A stretch of DNA of 11,615 bases from Verrucomicrobiota bacterium (GCA_003219945.1 QHQV01000256.1:1-11615); one strand, 5' to 3'. Positions 1-8,187 are shown, numbered from the stretch's first letter. Numbers and translations: made by a program. Notes: generated by a model not told the origin, from the sequence alone.

Positions 1-44
1 GCAGTTTTCTTTGCTCTTGAAGCACGCAAGGACACAGCCTCAAA

Positions 45-513
45 ATGACTGGTGTGATTTATCACGGTTTTCCCAAGCGGTTGCATCACGTCGTACCGCA
101 TTGGATCAAACCCGGCGCGCTGTTTCACATTTGCGTTGCTCTCGATCGTGAGAAAAAACAACGCCTGTTCACCGAACCTGTTCTCGCACTAAGACTTCTT
201 GATTCCGCAAAGTTTTACGAAGATCAGCAGCGGTAGCACGCCACATTTCGGGTGCTAACGCCTGATCATTTGCATGCCAATTCTGTCGTTTGCACGCGAT
301 CAATCATAAGCCGCATCATCGGCGATTGGAAGCGTTTTGCTACGCGAAAGAACAGAGTCGTTTGGTAAGAGGGATATTTCGACCACCGTTTGCGACCTGA
401 AGCAGGGCGAGCAACTCTCGGCAAAATTGAATTACATTCGACACAATCCTGTTGCCGATGACTTCTGCGACAAGCCTGAGAAATGGCCATGGATGATCGA
501 TCCATTCGGCTAA
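45..513 (+). pseudogene. Decayed REP-associated tyrosine transposase (RAYT/Y1 type)
   Basis: RAYT proteins are single-domain HUH/tyrosine nucleases of the IS200/IS605 superfamily that process REP palindromes. Family landmarks appear in order. The N-terminal PHWIKPGALFHI stretch follows the ATG at 45. PDHLHA (about 261-278) carries the HUH pair. A DWKRFATRK stretch precedes YFDHRLR. KLNYIRHNPV, with the usual catalytic Tyr, is followed by EKWPWMIDPFG and a TAA at 511-513. The frame is interrupted three times. TAG at 234-236 sits where the family has Trp. TAA at 366-368 sits where Gln is usual (WQEG). A frameshift near 402-409 moves the C-terminal third into another frame. Joined across these lesions the product would be about 155 residues, a normal family length, so the gene is nearly full length but dead. 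No REP hairpin is evident beside it. Confidence 0.85.
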
Positions 514-545
514 GGTGGATCGGCTTCTTGGAAGATGATGCCATT

Positions 546-687
546 AAGCCCACCGCAGGCACAAACTTTTCGATGGATCGCCTTCTCGCAAGCGATGCCC
601 TGCAAGCCCCCGCAGGCGCAAACCTGTCAACGCCCGGAGGTCGCGTTCCAGCCTTTCCTAACACGCCCGGAGTTGCATTCCATGTTT
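546..687. repeat. Two imperfect direct-repeat pairs in the spacer before the CheB/CheR gene
   Basis: The 514-736 spacer holds no gene I can support. It contains a pair of about 20 bp: 546-566 (aagcccaccgcaggcacaaa) and 604-623, differing by one missing base and one substitution. A second pair shares acgcccggag at 630-639 and 663-672, followed by loosely similar sequence (ttcca, gttt). They look like remnants of a duplicated or mobile repeat rather than coding sequence. I see no clear -10/-35 pair for the downstream gene. Function unknown. Confidence 0.45.
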
Positions 688-736
688 AATCGCCGCTTGT
701 GTGATGCGTCGGCTCACCCTAACGTAAACAGGGCCC

Positions 737-3430
737 ATGGCCGCAAAGCGAAAAGCGATATCCAGAGCGTCCCCCTCGCGAAAAAAGACGAGTGGCACAG
801 AATCCACGCGCTCAAAACCGGCGGTAAAAGCAACAGCAAGACCAGCCAGGCGCAGCCGCGATAAATCAAACCTGATCTGCCCGATGGTTGGCATTGGCGG
901 CTCAGCCGGCGGATTCGAAGCGACGATGGAATTGCTGCGGCATCTGCCAACGAAAAATGGAACGGCGTTCGTAGTTGTCCAGCATCTCGATCCTCATCAT
1001 GCCAGTAAACTGGCCAGCTTGTTAGGCAGAGCCTGCAGAATGCCGGTAATCGAGGTCACAAAGAGAATCAAACCGCAGGCAAATACGGTTTATGTCCAGC
1101 CAGCAAGCAAATGCGTGATCGTCAAAAATGGTTCGCTCGTTCTCGTTCACCGAACTCAGAAACTCAATGTGACCATTGATCACTTTTTTGAATCGCTCGC
1201 CGAAGCATGCGGCAGTCGCGGGATTGGTGTGCTTCTCTCCGGCACGGGCAATGATGGCACCGCCGGTTTGCGCGCGATCAAAGTGGCAGGCGGGTTAACG
1301 TTCGCGCAGGATGAGCAGAGCGCGAAATTCGCGGAGATGCCACGCAACGCCATTCGGTCTGGCTTCGTCGATTCAGTGAAGTCACCGCGCGAGATCGCGC
1401 GCGACATTCATCAGCTCGTCGAGCATCCTTACCTTCGGCGACCGCTGACCGAAAGCGAGGCTGAGCAAGCAGGCAAGTCGGAGTACGAGAAGGCGGACGA
1501 TCTCGGCCGCATTTTTTTGTCACTGAAAAAGCAGACGGGCATCGATTTCAGCAATTACAAGTTCGCCACGCTCAACCGCCGCATCCAGCGCCGCATGGCT
1601 CTACGCGGGATAAACAAACTGAACCAATACGCGCGTCTTTTGCGCGGCAACGCCGAAGAAGTCGAAGCGCTGTTCGACGACCTGCTCATCAACGTGACGC
1701 GGTTTTTTCGCGATCCCAAGCTCTTCACCGCACTGCGCAAGCGCTTTTTGCCGGCCATCCTTAGAAAAAAGAGCCGTCATGGGGAACTGCGCGTCTGGGT
1801 ACCAGGCTGCGCTACAGGCGAAGAGGTTTATTCGTTTGCCATTTGTATTCTCGAAACCCTGGGGCAACGCGCATCGGAAATGCGTATCCAGATCTTCGGA
1901 ACCGATTTGAGTGAAGCCATGGTCGATCATGCCCGCGCAGGAATTTATTCCAGCGCAATCGAGAAAGACGTTGGCCCGGCGCGTTTGAAACGCTTTTTCG
2001 AAAAGCGCGATAGCTCTTATCAGATCAGCCGGCGTGTGCGGGACATCTGCACGTTTGCACGACAGAACGTGATCACCGATCCACCCTTTTCACGGCTCGA
2101 TCTGATTAGTTGCCGCAACGTCCTTATTTATCTTTCACCGCAAGTGCACAAGCGCTGTATCCCGCAATTTCATCATGCGCTCAATCCAAGCGGCTATTTA
2201 GTTCTTGGGTCGGCCGAATCGATCGGCACGTTCGACGAACTTTTCGATGTGGCGGACAAGAAGAACAAAATTTACGTGAAGAAAGTGCTCCGCACACCCC
2301 GGCCAGCCGACCTGATCAGGTATGAGGGACCGCTTTTCGGGTCAACCACAAGATCAACATCGATCGACGCGACCGCATTTAGCGCCCAATTGTTGCAAGC
2401 AGCCGATCACATCATGCTTGGCGCATTCGCGCCGGCCGCCGTCGTGATTGATCACGACATGCGCGTGCAACAGTTCCGTGGCCAGACTGAGGCCTTTCTT
2501 CAGCACTCTGCAGGCCCCGCCACACTCAATCTCATGCAAATGGTGCGGCCAAATCTAATGGCCGATGTGCGTAATGTGATCCGGCGTTCCCTAAAAACAA
2601 ACAAACCGGCCCGGAAAGAACGTTCTGCAATCAAATTCAACGGCAAAACACGAGAGATCAACATCCAGGTTGTGCCGTTTAAAGCTCCCATGCACGACAA
2701 ACCCTGGCTACTGGTCATCTTTGACGAGACGACACGCACGAACAGACCAGGTAAACTGTCTCAGCCGCTAGGCAAAACGGCCTCGCAACGCGAGATCGGA
2801 CAGCTGCGCCGGGATTTGGCGGCAACCAAGGAATCGTTGCAGGCCATTATTGAAGAACAGGAAGCCACAAACGAGGAGCTGAGGTCGGCCAACGAAGAGA
2901 TCGAATCGAGCAACGAAGAATTGCAATCCACCAACGAAGAGCTGGAGACGGCGAAGGAAGAACTGCAGTCAACGAATGAAGAGCTGGTTACGCTGAACGA
3001 GGAACTGAGCAATCGCAATCTCGAGATGATGCAGATGAACAACGATCTGAATAATCTGCTGGCCAGCATTCAATTGCCAATCATAATGGTGGACAACAAT
3101 TTGTTAGTGCGGCGTGCCACACCTGCCGCCCGCCGCGCTTTCAATACGTTGGAGAGCGATGTCGGGCGGCCGATCAGTCATTTGAAACCAAACATCCATG
3201 TCCCCGATCTGGAAGATCTCCTCCGGCAAGTCATTAGAACACTGGTCATGTATGAACGCCGAGTGACTGACAACGGGGGTCGGCATTATTCGCTCCGCGT
3301 CCGCCCTTACCGCACAGCCGACAACAAGATCGACGGGGCCGTCATTACGCTCGTCGATATCGATGAAAAAGAGGAACCCGATGGCAGCAAAGCAGCCAAT
3401 GCAGAGAAACAATTCTCGCGGCGCAAATAG
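737..3430 (+). CDS. CheB-CheR fusion with PAS domains and coiled coil
   Basis: The 897-residue protein joins a glutamate methylesterase domain to a glutamate O-methyltransferase domain, activities known from reversible methylation of chemoreceptors. Residues 1-46 form a Lys/Arg-rich low-complexity tail. CheB covers about 48-232 with its triad intact: Ser56 (GGSAGG), His83 (VVQH) and Asp173 (GTGNDG). There is no N-terminal receiver domain. CheR covers about 254-515, with NVTRFFRD, the SAM-binding VWVPGCATGEE (353-363) and RNVLIY (460-465). A PAS-like domain (about 552-669), a coiled coil of NEEL/KEEL heptads (about 687-775) and a C-terminal PAS domain (about 776-885) follow. The start is the first ATG after an in-frame TAA at 725-727; its ribosome binding site is poor. 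The 3' end overlaps the downstream kinase gene by 50 bases, implying co-translation. With no receptor or CheA nearby, a role in the adjacent two-component pathway is inferred. Confidence 0.95.
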   Translation: MAAKRKAISRASPSRKKTSGTESTRSKPAVKATARPARRSRDKSNLICPMVGIGGSAGGFEATMELLRHLPTKNGTAFVVVQHLDPHHASKLASLLGRACRMPVIEVTKRIKPQANTVYVQPASKCVIVKNGSLVLVHRTQKLNVTIDHFFESLAEACGSRGIGVLLSGTGNDGTAGLRAIKVAGGLTFAQDEQSAKFAEMPRNAIRSGFVDSVKSPREIARDIHQLVEHPYLRRPLTESEAEQAGKSEYEKADDLGRIFLSLKKQTGIDFSNYKFATLNRRIQRRMALRGINKLNQYARLLRGNAEEVEALFDDLLINVTRFFRDPKLFTALRKRFLPAILRKKSRHGELRVWVPGCATGEEVYSFAICILETLGQRASEMRIQIFGTDLSEAMVDHARAGIYSSAIEKDVGPARLKRFFEKRDSSYQISRRVRDICTFARQNVITDPPFSRLDLISCRNVLIYLSPQVHKRCIPQFHHALNPSGYLVLGSAESIGTFDELFDVADKKNKIYVKKVLRTPRPADLIRYEGPLFGSTTRSTSIDATAFSAQLLQAADHIMLGAFAPAAVVIDHDMRVQQFRGQTEAFLQHSAGPATLNLMQMVRPNLMADVRNVIRRSLKTNKPARKERSAIKFNGKTREINIQVVPFKAPMHDKPWLLVIFDETTRTNRPGKLSQPLGKTASQREIGQLRRDLAATKESLQAIIEEQEATNEELRSANEEIESSNEELQSTNEELETAKEELQSTNEELVTLNEELSNRNLEMMQMNNDLNNLLASIQLPIIMVDNNLLVRRATPAARRAFNTLESDVGRPISHLKPNIHVPDLEDLLRQVIRTLVMYERRVTDNGGRHYSLRVRPYRTADNKIDGAVITLVDIDEKEEPDGSKAANAEKQFSRRK
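3370..3374 (+). promoter_or_regulatory. Ribosome binding site deciding the kinase start
   Basis: AGAGG lies six bases before the ATG at 3381, inside the end of the CheB/CheR gene. The in-frame ATG at 3363 has no purine-rich sequence before it. The 3381 start is therefore preferred, giving a 50-base overlap and probable translational coupling. Confidence 0.6.
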
Positions 3431-6400
3431 GAAGCGATCACCCGGTCGCAAAATCGTGGCACGGGCCGGCGCGCGCATCAATCGGTCGGCGATGAAAGGA
3501 AGGAAGGCGACTCGCGAGGCCGCAAACCGGCTCTTAAGCCATCGCGCAAACGGTGCCAACGGCAGGAACGGTGCCCCGTCGAAATCAGTACCGCCGCTGA
3601 CGTTTCAACAATCCCGCATCGCACTGGAACAGGCAAACCAGCGGTATGTCGATCTTTTCGATTTTGCTCCGATCGGTTACGTCACGTTCGATCGCGTTGG
3701 CCGGATTGAAGAAATCAATTTCGAAGCAATTCGTCTGCTCGACCGCTCGCGTAGGCAATTGGTTGGCCTGACGTTCGCTATCTGCGTCGCGGCAGAGAAC
3801 GTGGACCGGTTTTTGGTTCATCTCTCCAAGTGCCGTTCGTCAAAAGGTCCGGTGCTGACTGAGTTGCGCCTGCGGCGGATGAATGGTGAGACGTTTCCAG
3901 TGCTGTTGTCAAGCACAGCCACGTCTGCCTTGATGAAAGATGGTGCGCGTCTCTACCAGACAGCAATTATCGATCTGACACAACGCAAACGTTCCGAGCA
4001 GGCGCTGCGTGAAAAAGAAGCCGAGCTCGAGCTAATCGTCACCCAAACGCCGTTCATGTTGACGCGCTGTAGCCGCGATCTGCGCTACCGCTATGTCAGT
4101 CGTGCGTATGCGAAAATGGTCGGCCAGAGGCCGGAACAACTCGCCGGCAAATCGATCGCTGAAATCCTCGGGCCAGAAGGTATGGCAGCAATTCGTCCGT
4201 ACATCGAGCGCGTGTTGTCCGGTGAGACCGTCAGCTACGAGATGCTTGTTCCATTCAAGGAGGCGGGGGCGCACTATCTGAGCGCAGCGTATGTCCCCGA
4301 CAAGAACGAACGAGGAGAAATTGTTGGTTGGTTCGCGTCGATGTCTGATATCAGCGAGCGCAAAAGAGCCGAGGAAAAGATCGCCGAAGCGGCGCGGCAA
4401 CAGGCGTCCTTATATCGGCTAGCGCAAAGCTGGCAGAACGCAAAATCCCTGGATGACGTCTACGCTGCGGCATTGGACGCAATCACATCAGCCCTGCACA
4501 CCGACCGCGCATCCATTCTGCTTTATGATGGCGAGCAGGTGATGCGTTTTGTCGCCTGGCGCGGGTTGTCCGCGAAGTATCGCAAAGCCGTTGAAGGTCA
4601 TTCGCCCTGGAAACCGGGCACGAAAAACCCGCAGCCGGTGTGCATTTCGGACGTCAACCACGCCGAGCTTCCGAAATCTCTGAAAGCGGTGATTCGCGCA
4701 GAAGAAATTCGTGGGGCCGCATTCATCCCCTTGGTCATCGAAGGTAAGTTAGCGGGCAAGTTCATGATGTACCATCGAGTGCCGCATCTCTTCACCGACG
4801 CCGAGCTTGACCTCGCAATGACCATCGCGCGGCAGTTGGCGCAGGCCATTGAACATGAAAAAGATCAGGAAGCCTTACGAGAAAGAGAGAGGGAACTCGC
4901 ACGCGAGCTGCAGGATCAAAAACAACTGCAAAAAATCAGTAGCCAATTGATCACGCAGCAGAAGATCGAAACGATCTACACGCAAATTTTGGAGGCGACT
5001 GCGACGCTGTTGCGCTCGGACTGCTGTAGTATGCAAATGGTTCTTCCGAAAACCGGCGAACTCCTGTTGCTTGCGCAAAAGGGATTCGTCCCAGGATCGG
5101 CAAACGGCTGGCAGCGCATTACTCGCAAAGGCGGCACAAGCTGCGCTGAAGCATTCCGGCGCGGCGAACGAGTGATCGTGCCGGACCTTCAGCGGTGCCG
5201 TTTCGTAAAAGAGAACGATTTAATTTTGTATCGAAAGTCGGGGATTCGTTCAGTGCAATCGACGCCATTGTTCTCCCGGGCGGGCGAGCTGGTCGGCATG
5301 ATATCGAACCACTGGCGAAATGTGCACGAGCCTTCGACACGCGAGCTGCGTTTGCTGGACGTGCTGGCGAGGCAGGCCGCTGACCTGATCGAGTCGAAGC
5401 GCGCCGACGATGAGGTGAGAGAATCCGAGGCACGCATGCGCGCAACCGTCGAGCAAGCTACAGCGGGCGTGGCGCGCAGTGATGTAGACGGGCGGATCAT
5501 TTTCGCAAACCAAAAGCTATGTGAGATGCTCGGTTACACGGAATCGGAGTTGATCGGCAAAACCATCGGTGACGTGACTCACCCCGATGATTCGAAGGAA
5601 AACATCGGTCTCTTTAGGCAATTGGTTCGCGACGGCAAACCGTTCGAAATGGAAAAGCGTTATGTTCGAAAAGACGGCTCCATTCTCTGGGGACACGTAA
5701 GTGTTTCGCCGGTGCGAGACGCTACCGGCAAGATACAGTCCGCCGTAGCGGTGGCGGTCGATGTTACGGCGCGCAAAGAGGCCGAGGCGGAATTGCAAAG
5801 ATCAAATGAACTACTGGAGCGACGCGTTCGCGAGCGGACACGCGAACTGCGGAAAACAAACGCGCAACTCGAAAGCGAGATCCAGCGCCGCAAAGGGCTC
5901 GAAGGAGAAATCCTCTCGGTCAGCGATCGCGAGCAGCAACGACTAGGACAGGAACTGCACGACGGTCTGTGCCAGCATTTGACTGCCGTGGCGTTTATGA
6001 CGCGCTCGATCGCCTTGCGCCTGAGAGATCATCGGGTAATCGACGCAGCCGACATCGAGAAAGTCGCCGAACTCGTCAATACAGCCGCCGTCGACACACG
6101 CAATCTTTCTCGCGCGCTGCACCGCGTGGATGTGGATGCAGCCGGCCTCATCGTTGCACTGCAAGATCTTGTTGACCGGGAAATTTGGAGGACGCCCTGC
6201 CGGCTGGAAGTGAAACCGTCGTTTCAAATCAACGATGACGCGGCCGCAGCGCATCTGTACCGAATTGCGCGCGAAGCGGTTATTAACGCCAATAAACACG
6301 CTAAGGCGCGCCAAATCGTGGTGAGGCTGGAGCGAGTCCGCAAGGAAATGATGTTGCGTGTGATTGATGACGGGGTTGGATTTCCGAAAGATCTCAACCC

Positions 6401-6650
6401 ACAGCAAGGCCTCGGTTTTCATATCATGAACTACCGGGCACAGTTGATAGCCGGCCGCTTGGAAATTGATTCTCCACAAACAGGGGGCACACGCGTGTCC
6501 TGCTATTGGCCGGTTGATGAACCGCGGTCGCGTAAATCGCCAAACGGCCATCCGTCGGCAGCAGGCATGCGAAAATGTTCAAAGTCGCGAGTCTTCCCCA
6601 GCGATTCAACTTTGCAACATCTGGCGCGGCAGGGAGCCGCGAATGCGTAG
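3381..6650 (+). CDS. Multi-sensor histidine kinase, PAS-PAS-GAF-GAF-PAS-HisKA_3-HATPase
   Basis: A 1089-residue sensor kinase predicted to autophosphorylate and pass phosphate to the NarL-type regulator encoded next. Residues 1-70 are a basic, probably disordered tail (19 Lys/Arg, one Glu). Domains in order: PAS about 80-210, ending in the typical DLTQRKRSEQ linker; PAS about 210-333, ending DISERKRAEE; GAF about 341-494; GAF about 515-680; PAS about 682-810, ending DVTARKEAEA; a short coiled coil; and HisKA_3 with EQQRLGQELHDGLCQ, phospho-acceptor His860. The HATPase has its N-box around Asn971 (REAVINANKHA), a G1 box at Asp996-Asp997-Gly998 (DDGVGF) and a GLGF box. About 45 unconserved residues end the protein. 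I see no membrane segment, so it is probably a cytosolic sensor of redox, light or small ligands; the ligand cannot be read from sequence. An ATG at 3363 would add six residues. Confidence 0.95.
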   Translation: MAAKQPMQRNNSRGANRKRSPGRKIVARAGARINRSAMKGRKATREAANRLLSHRANGANGRNGAPSKSVPPLTFQQSRIALEQANQRYVDLFDFAPIGYVTFDRVGRIEEINFEAIRLLDRSRRQLVGLTFAICVAAENVDRFLVHLSKCRSSKGPVLTELRLRRMNGETFPVLLSSTATSALMKDGARLYQTAIIDLTQRKRSEQALREKEAELELIVTQTPFMLTRCSRDLRYRYVSRAYAKMVGQRPEQLAGKSIAEILGPEGMAAIRPYIERVLSGETVSYEMLVPFKEAGAHYLSAAYVPDKNERGEIVGWFASMSDISERKRAEEKIAEAARQQASLYRLAQSWQNAKSLDDVYAAALDAITSALHTDRASILLYDGEQVMRFVAWRGLSAKYRKAVEGHSPWKPGTKNPQPVCISDVNHAELPKSLKAVIRAEEIRGAAFIPLVIEGKLAGKFMMYHRVPHLFTDAELDLAMTIARQLAQAIEHEKDQEALRERERELARELQDQKQLQKISSQLITQQKIETIYTQILEATATLLRSDCCSMQMVLPKTGELLLLAQKGFVPGSANGWQRITRKGGTSCAEAFRRGERVIVPDLQRCRFVKENDLILYRKSGIRSVQSTPLFSRAGELVGMISNHWRNVHEPSTRELRLLDVLARQAADLIESKRADDEVRESEARMRATVEQATAGVARSDVDGRIIFANQKLCEMLGYTESELIGKTIGDVTHPDDSKENIGLFRQLVRDGKPFEMEKRYVRKDGSILWGHVSVSPVRDATGKIQSAVAVAVDVTARKEAEAELQRSNELLERRVRERTRELRKTNAQLESEIQRRKGLEGEILSVSDREQQRLGQELHDGLCQHLTAVAFMTRSIALRLRDHRVIDAADIEKVAELVNTAAVDTRNLSRALHRVDVDAAGLIVALQDLVDREIWRTPCRLEVKPSFQINDDAAAAHLYRIAREAVINANKHAKARQIVVRLERVRKEMMLRVIDDGVGFPKDLNPQQGLGFHIMNYRAQLIAGRLEIDSPQTGGTRVSCYWPVDEPRSRKSPNGHPSAAGMRKCSKSRVFPSDSTLQHLARQGAANA

Positions 6651-6685
6651 AAGAGATCAAGAGGTTTTGATTCTCGTCCTCGATT

Positions 6686-7414
6686 ATGCTGCAACAGAGC
6701 CAGCCCTCGAAGCCGATGAGTGCCACGCGATCCATGAATAAGAACCCGAAATGCGATTCGCCGGAAGCAAAACGGATCGTGATTGTGGATGATCACCCGC
6801 TCTTTCGGAAGGGACTCCAGGAACTGATTCATTCCGATGCGTCGTTCGCGGTTTGCGGCGAGGCCAGCAACGCCTCTGAAGCCATGGAAGTGATCCGCAA
6901 ACTGCATCCCGATCTGGCGATCGTGGATCTCAGTTTGCCCGGCGCCAACGGCATTGAGTTGATCAAGAATGTTCGCGCGGAGTATCCGAAGCTGCCGATT
7001 CTGGTGCTCTCGATGCACGACGAATCGCTCTACGCATTACGGGCGATGCGGGCTGGCGCCGACGGCTACGTGATGAAACACGAAGCGATGGCAAATGTGG
7101 TGCAGGCAATCCATGAAGTGTTTAACGGAAGACCGTATCTCAGCCCGGCCATGGCTGCGCAGGTCATCACGAAATTCGCTCATCGCCAGGCCGAAGGCGA
7201 GGTGGACGCCGTCGAGAGACTAAGCGATCGCGAACTCGAAATCCTCGAGCTGATCGGCAAAGGCAACGAAGTGCGCCAGATCGCCAAGCTGTTGCATCTC
7301 AGCCCCAAGACCGTGGAAACGCACCGGGCGCACATCAAAGATAAACTCGACCTGAACAACTCGCGCGAAGTCGCCCGCTTCGCCCTGCAATGGCTCCAAG
7401 CCCGGGGGGCGTAA
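6686..7414 (+). CDS. NarL/FixJ-family response regulator (receiver + LuxR-type HTH)
   Basis: A DNA-binding response regulator, the likely phosphorylation partner of the HisKA_3 kinase just upstream; NarL-type regulators and HisKA_3 kinases are a standard pairing. Counting from 6686 (242 residues), the receiver spans about 30-150. It has the acidic pair Asp35-Asp36 (IVDDHPLFRKG), phospho-acceptor Asp81 (IVDLSLPG), a Ser109 switch residue (VLSMHD) and Lys131 (GYVMKHE). A linker leads to a LuxR-type helix-turn-helix at about 178-236 (LSDRELEILELIGKG, SPKTVETHRAHIKDKL). The gene follows the kinase stop by 35 bases and is probably co-transcribed. The start is uncertain: 6686 is the longest in-frame ATG, with others at 6716 and 6734, and none has a convincing ribosome binding site. 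The 6734 start leaves a more typical short N-terminus. Target genes cannot be inferred. Confidence 0.93.
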   Translation: MLQQSQPSKPMSATRSMNKNPKCDSPEAKRIVIVDDHPLFRKGLQELIHSDASFAVCGEASNASEAMEVIRKLHPDLAIVDLSLPGANGIELIKNVRAEYPKLPILVLSMHDESLYALRAMRAGADGYVMKHEAMANVVQAIHEVFNGRPYLSPAMAAQVITKFAHRQAEGEVDAVERLSDRELEILELIGKGNEVRQIAKLLHLSPKTVETHRAHIKDKLDLNNSREVARFALQWLQARGA

Positions 7415-7444
7415 GAATTACTTAAATCAACATCGAAGATCGAA

Positions 7445-7470
7445 CGACTTGCTCGTCCACCGACAAGTCG
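7445..7470 (+). terminator. Hairpin after the response regulator gene (weak terminator candidate)
   Basis: cgacttg (7445-7451) and caagtcg (7464-7470) form a perfect 7 bp stem around a 12-base loop, 30 bases past the response regulator stop. No T-run follows, so intrinsic termination is doubtful. It might instead act as an mRNA 3' stabiliser or be another repeat relic. Confidence 0.3.
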
Positions 7471-7483
7471 AATCACAATTGGA

Positions 7484-7549
7484 ACCCGCTAAAAGGGCTT
7501 TTGCCCGCTCTTCGCGAAGACACCGGCTTTAAAAGCCGGTGCTAATGAA
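7484..7549 (+). repeat. REP-like two-hairpin module 1 (forward)
   Basis: An imperfect first palindrome (cccgctaaaaggg region, 7486-7498) is followed by a spacer of about 20 bases containing gcccgctcttcgc. A long palindrome comes next (caccggctttaaaagccggt, 7521-7540) and the module ends gctaatga. The order and sequence match the module at 8125-8187; the modules at 7603 and 8429 carry the same layout reversed. The first hairpin is partly eroded. Confidence 0.75.
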
Positions 7550-7602
7550 AAAAATCGTAGCCGGTTGACTCCTCGGGTCGGGATCACCTAACGACCTCCT
7601 TC

Positions 7603-7668
7603 TCATTAACACGGCCTTTAGGCCGGTGCTACCGGCCGCTGCACGTCGTTAGCCGTTTTAACGGCCTT
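7603..7668 (-). repeat. REP-like two-hairpin module 2 (reverse)
   Basis: It begins cattaacac, then a cggcc-ttta-ggccg palindrome (7612-7625), a GC-rich spacer, and gccgtt-tt-aacggc (about 7652-7665). This is the reverse-complement layout of module 1, from which 53 bases separate it, so the two form an inverted REP pair. The second hairpin contains the stop codon (7658-7660) of the minus-strand transposase pseudogene, so repeat and gene end are physically fused. Confidence 0.75.
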
Positions 7669-8110
7669 CTTCGTCGCGCCAGCGCAATCCGTGCCGATCG
7701 ATGAATTCTCGCAATTCCTCTGTGAACGTGCGTTGGCGATGGTGTTCTTCCTGATCCGCGATGTATCGCATTACTACGTCGACATTGGAATGCGATATCG
7801 AGAACGCCCCATAGCCTCTGCCCCAAGCAAATTTTCCCGCAATGATGTGATTTGAATTAGTCCAGTGGGAGGAACTCCCTTTTAGTAATTGCACGGCCTT
7901 TTCAATTGAAAATGCGGTCGGAAGATCAATCAGCGCATTGACATGATCGGCATTCACATAATTTACTTTGGGGTAAATGCCCTCTTTGTCGGCGTACTCC
8001 TCGAGGAAGCAAGATACAGACGCTGCAGCTCTCTTGTTCAGCACTCTTTCGCGATTCAATGTCGCTCAAATCAGGTGAATCCAGCAGCGAGAGCACGAAT
8101 GCACAGACAT
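7658..8110 (-). pseudogene. IS200-like / REP-associated transposase, broken by in-frame TGA
   Basis: Y1 transposases cut and rejoin single-stranded DNA through an HUH metal site and one catalytic Tyr. Read from the ATG at 8110, the frame gives WIHLI, a TGA at 8068-8066, then ATLNRERVLNKRAAAS and onward to the stop at 7658. The family usually has Trp at the TGA (HLIWATLNRE). The 150-codon total, counting the TGA, is normal for the family. Later landmarks are DHVNALIDLP, LLKGSSSHW, WGRGYGAFS and RYIADQEEHH. Counting from 8110, His56 is present, but the second HUH residue is Asn58 where His is expected. Catalytic Tyr116 is retained, and the 60-residue spacing fits the family. Initiation at a TTG (8059) could give a 133-residue protein lacking the first strand. 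Two independent defects suggest a dead gene, flanked tightly by REP modules. Confidence 0.8.
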
Positions 8111-8124
8111 GGTGATGGGACCAT

Positions 8125-8187
8125 AAGCCGTTGAAACGGCTGATGCCCATTCTTCGCTCCGACACCGGCTTAAAACCCGGTTAATGA
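8125..8187 (+). repeat. REP-like two-hairpin module 3 (forward)
   Basis: A perfect 7 bp palindrome, agccgtt-ga-aacggct (8126-8141), a spacer with gcccattcttcgc, then caccggcttaaaacccggt (8163-8181) and ttaatgag. It has the same orientation as the module at 7484. It lies 14 bases upstream of the transposase ATG on the opposite strand, so it marks the 5' side of that gene. Confidence 0.78.

Noticed and set aside
5943..6551. 202-codon open frame on the minus strand within the kinase gene
   Set aside because: It lies antisense to the HisKA_3/HATPase region, whose motifs are unmistakable; the antisense product shows no recognisable domain.
6651..6741. Receiver domain or further coding tail after the kinase, or a separate small gene
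   Set aside because: The kinase ends in unconserved sequence after the HATPase domain, and the short frame crossing 6643-6741 lacks any motif and overlaps the regulator start.
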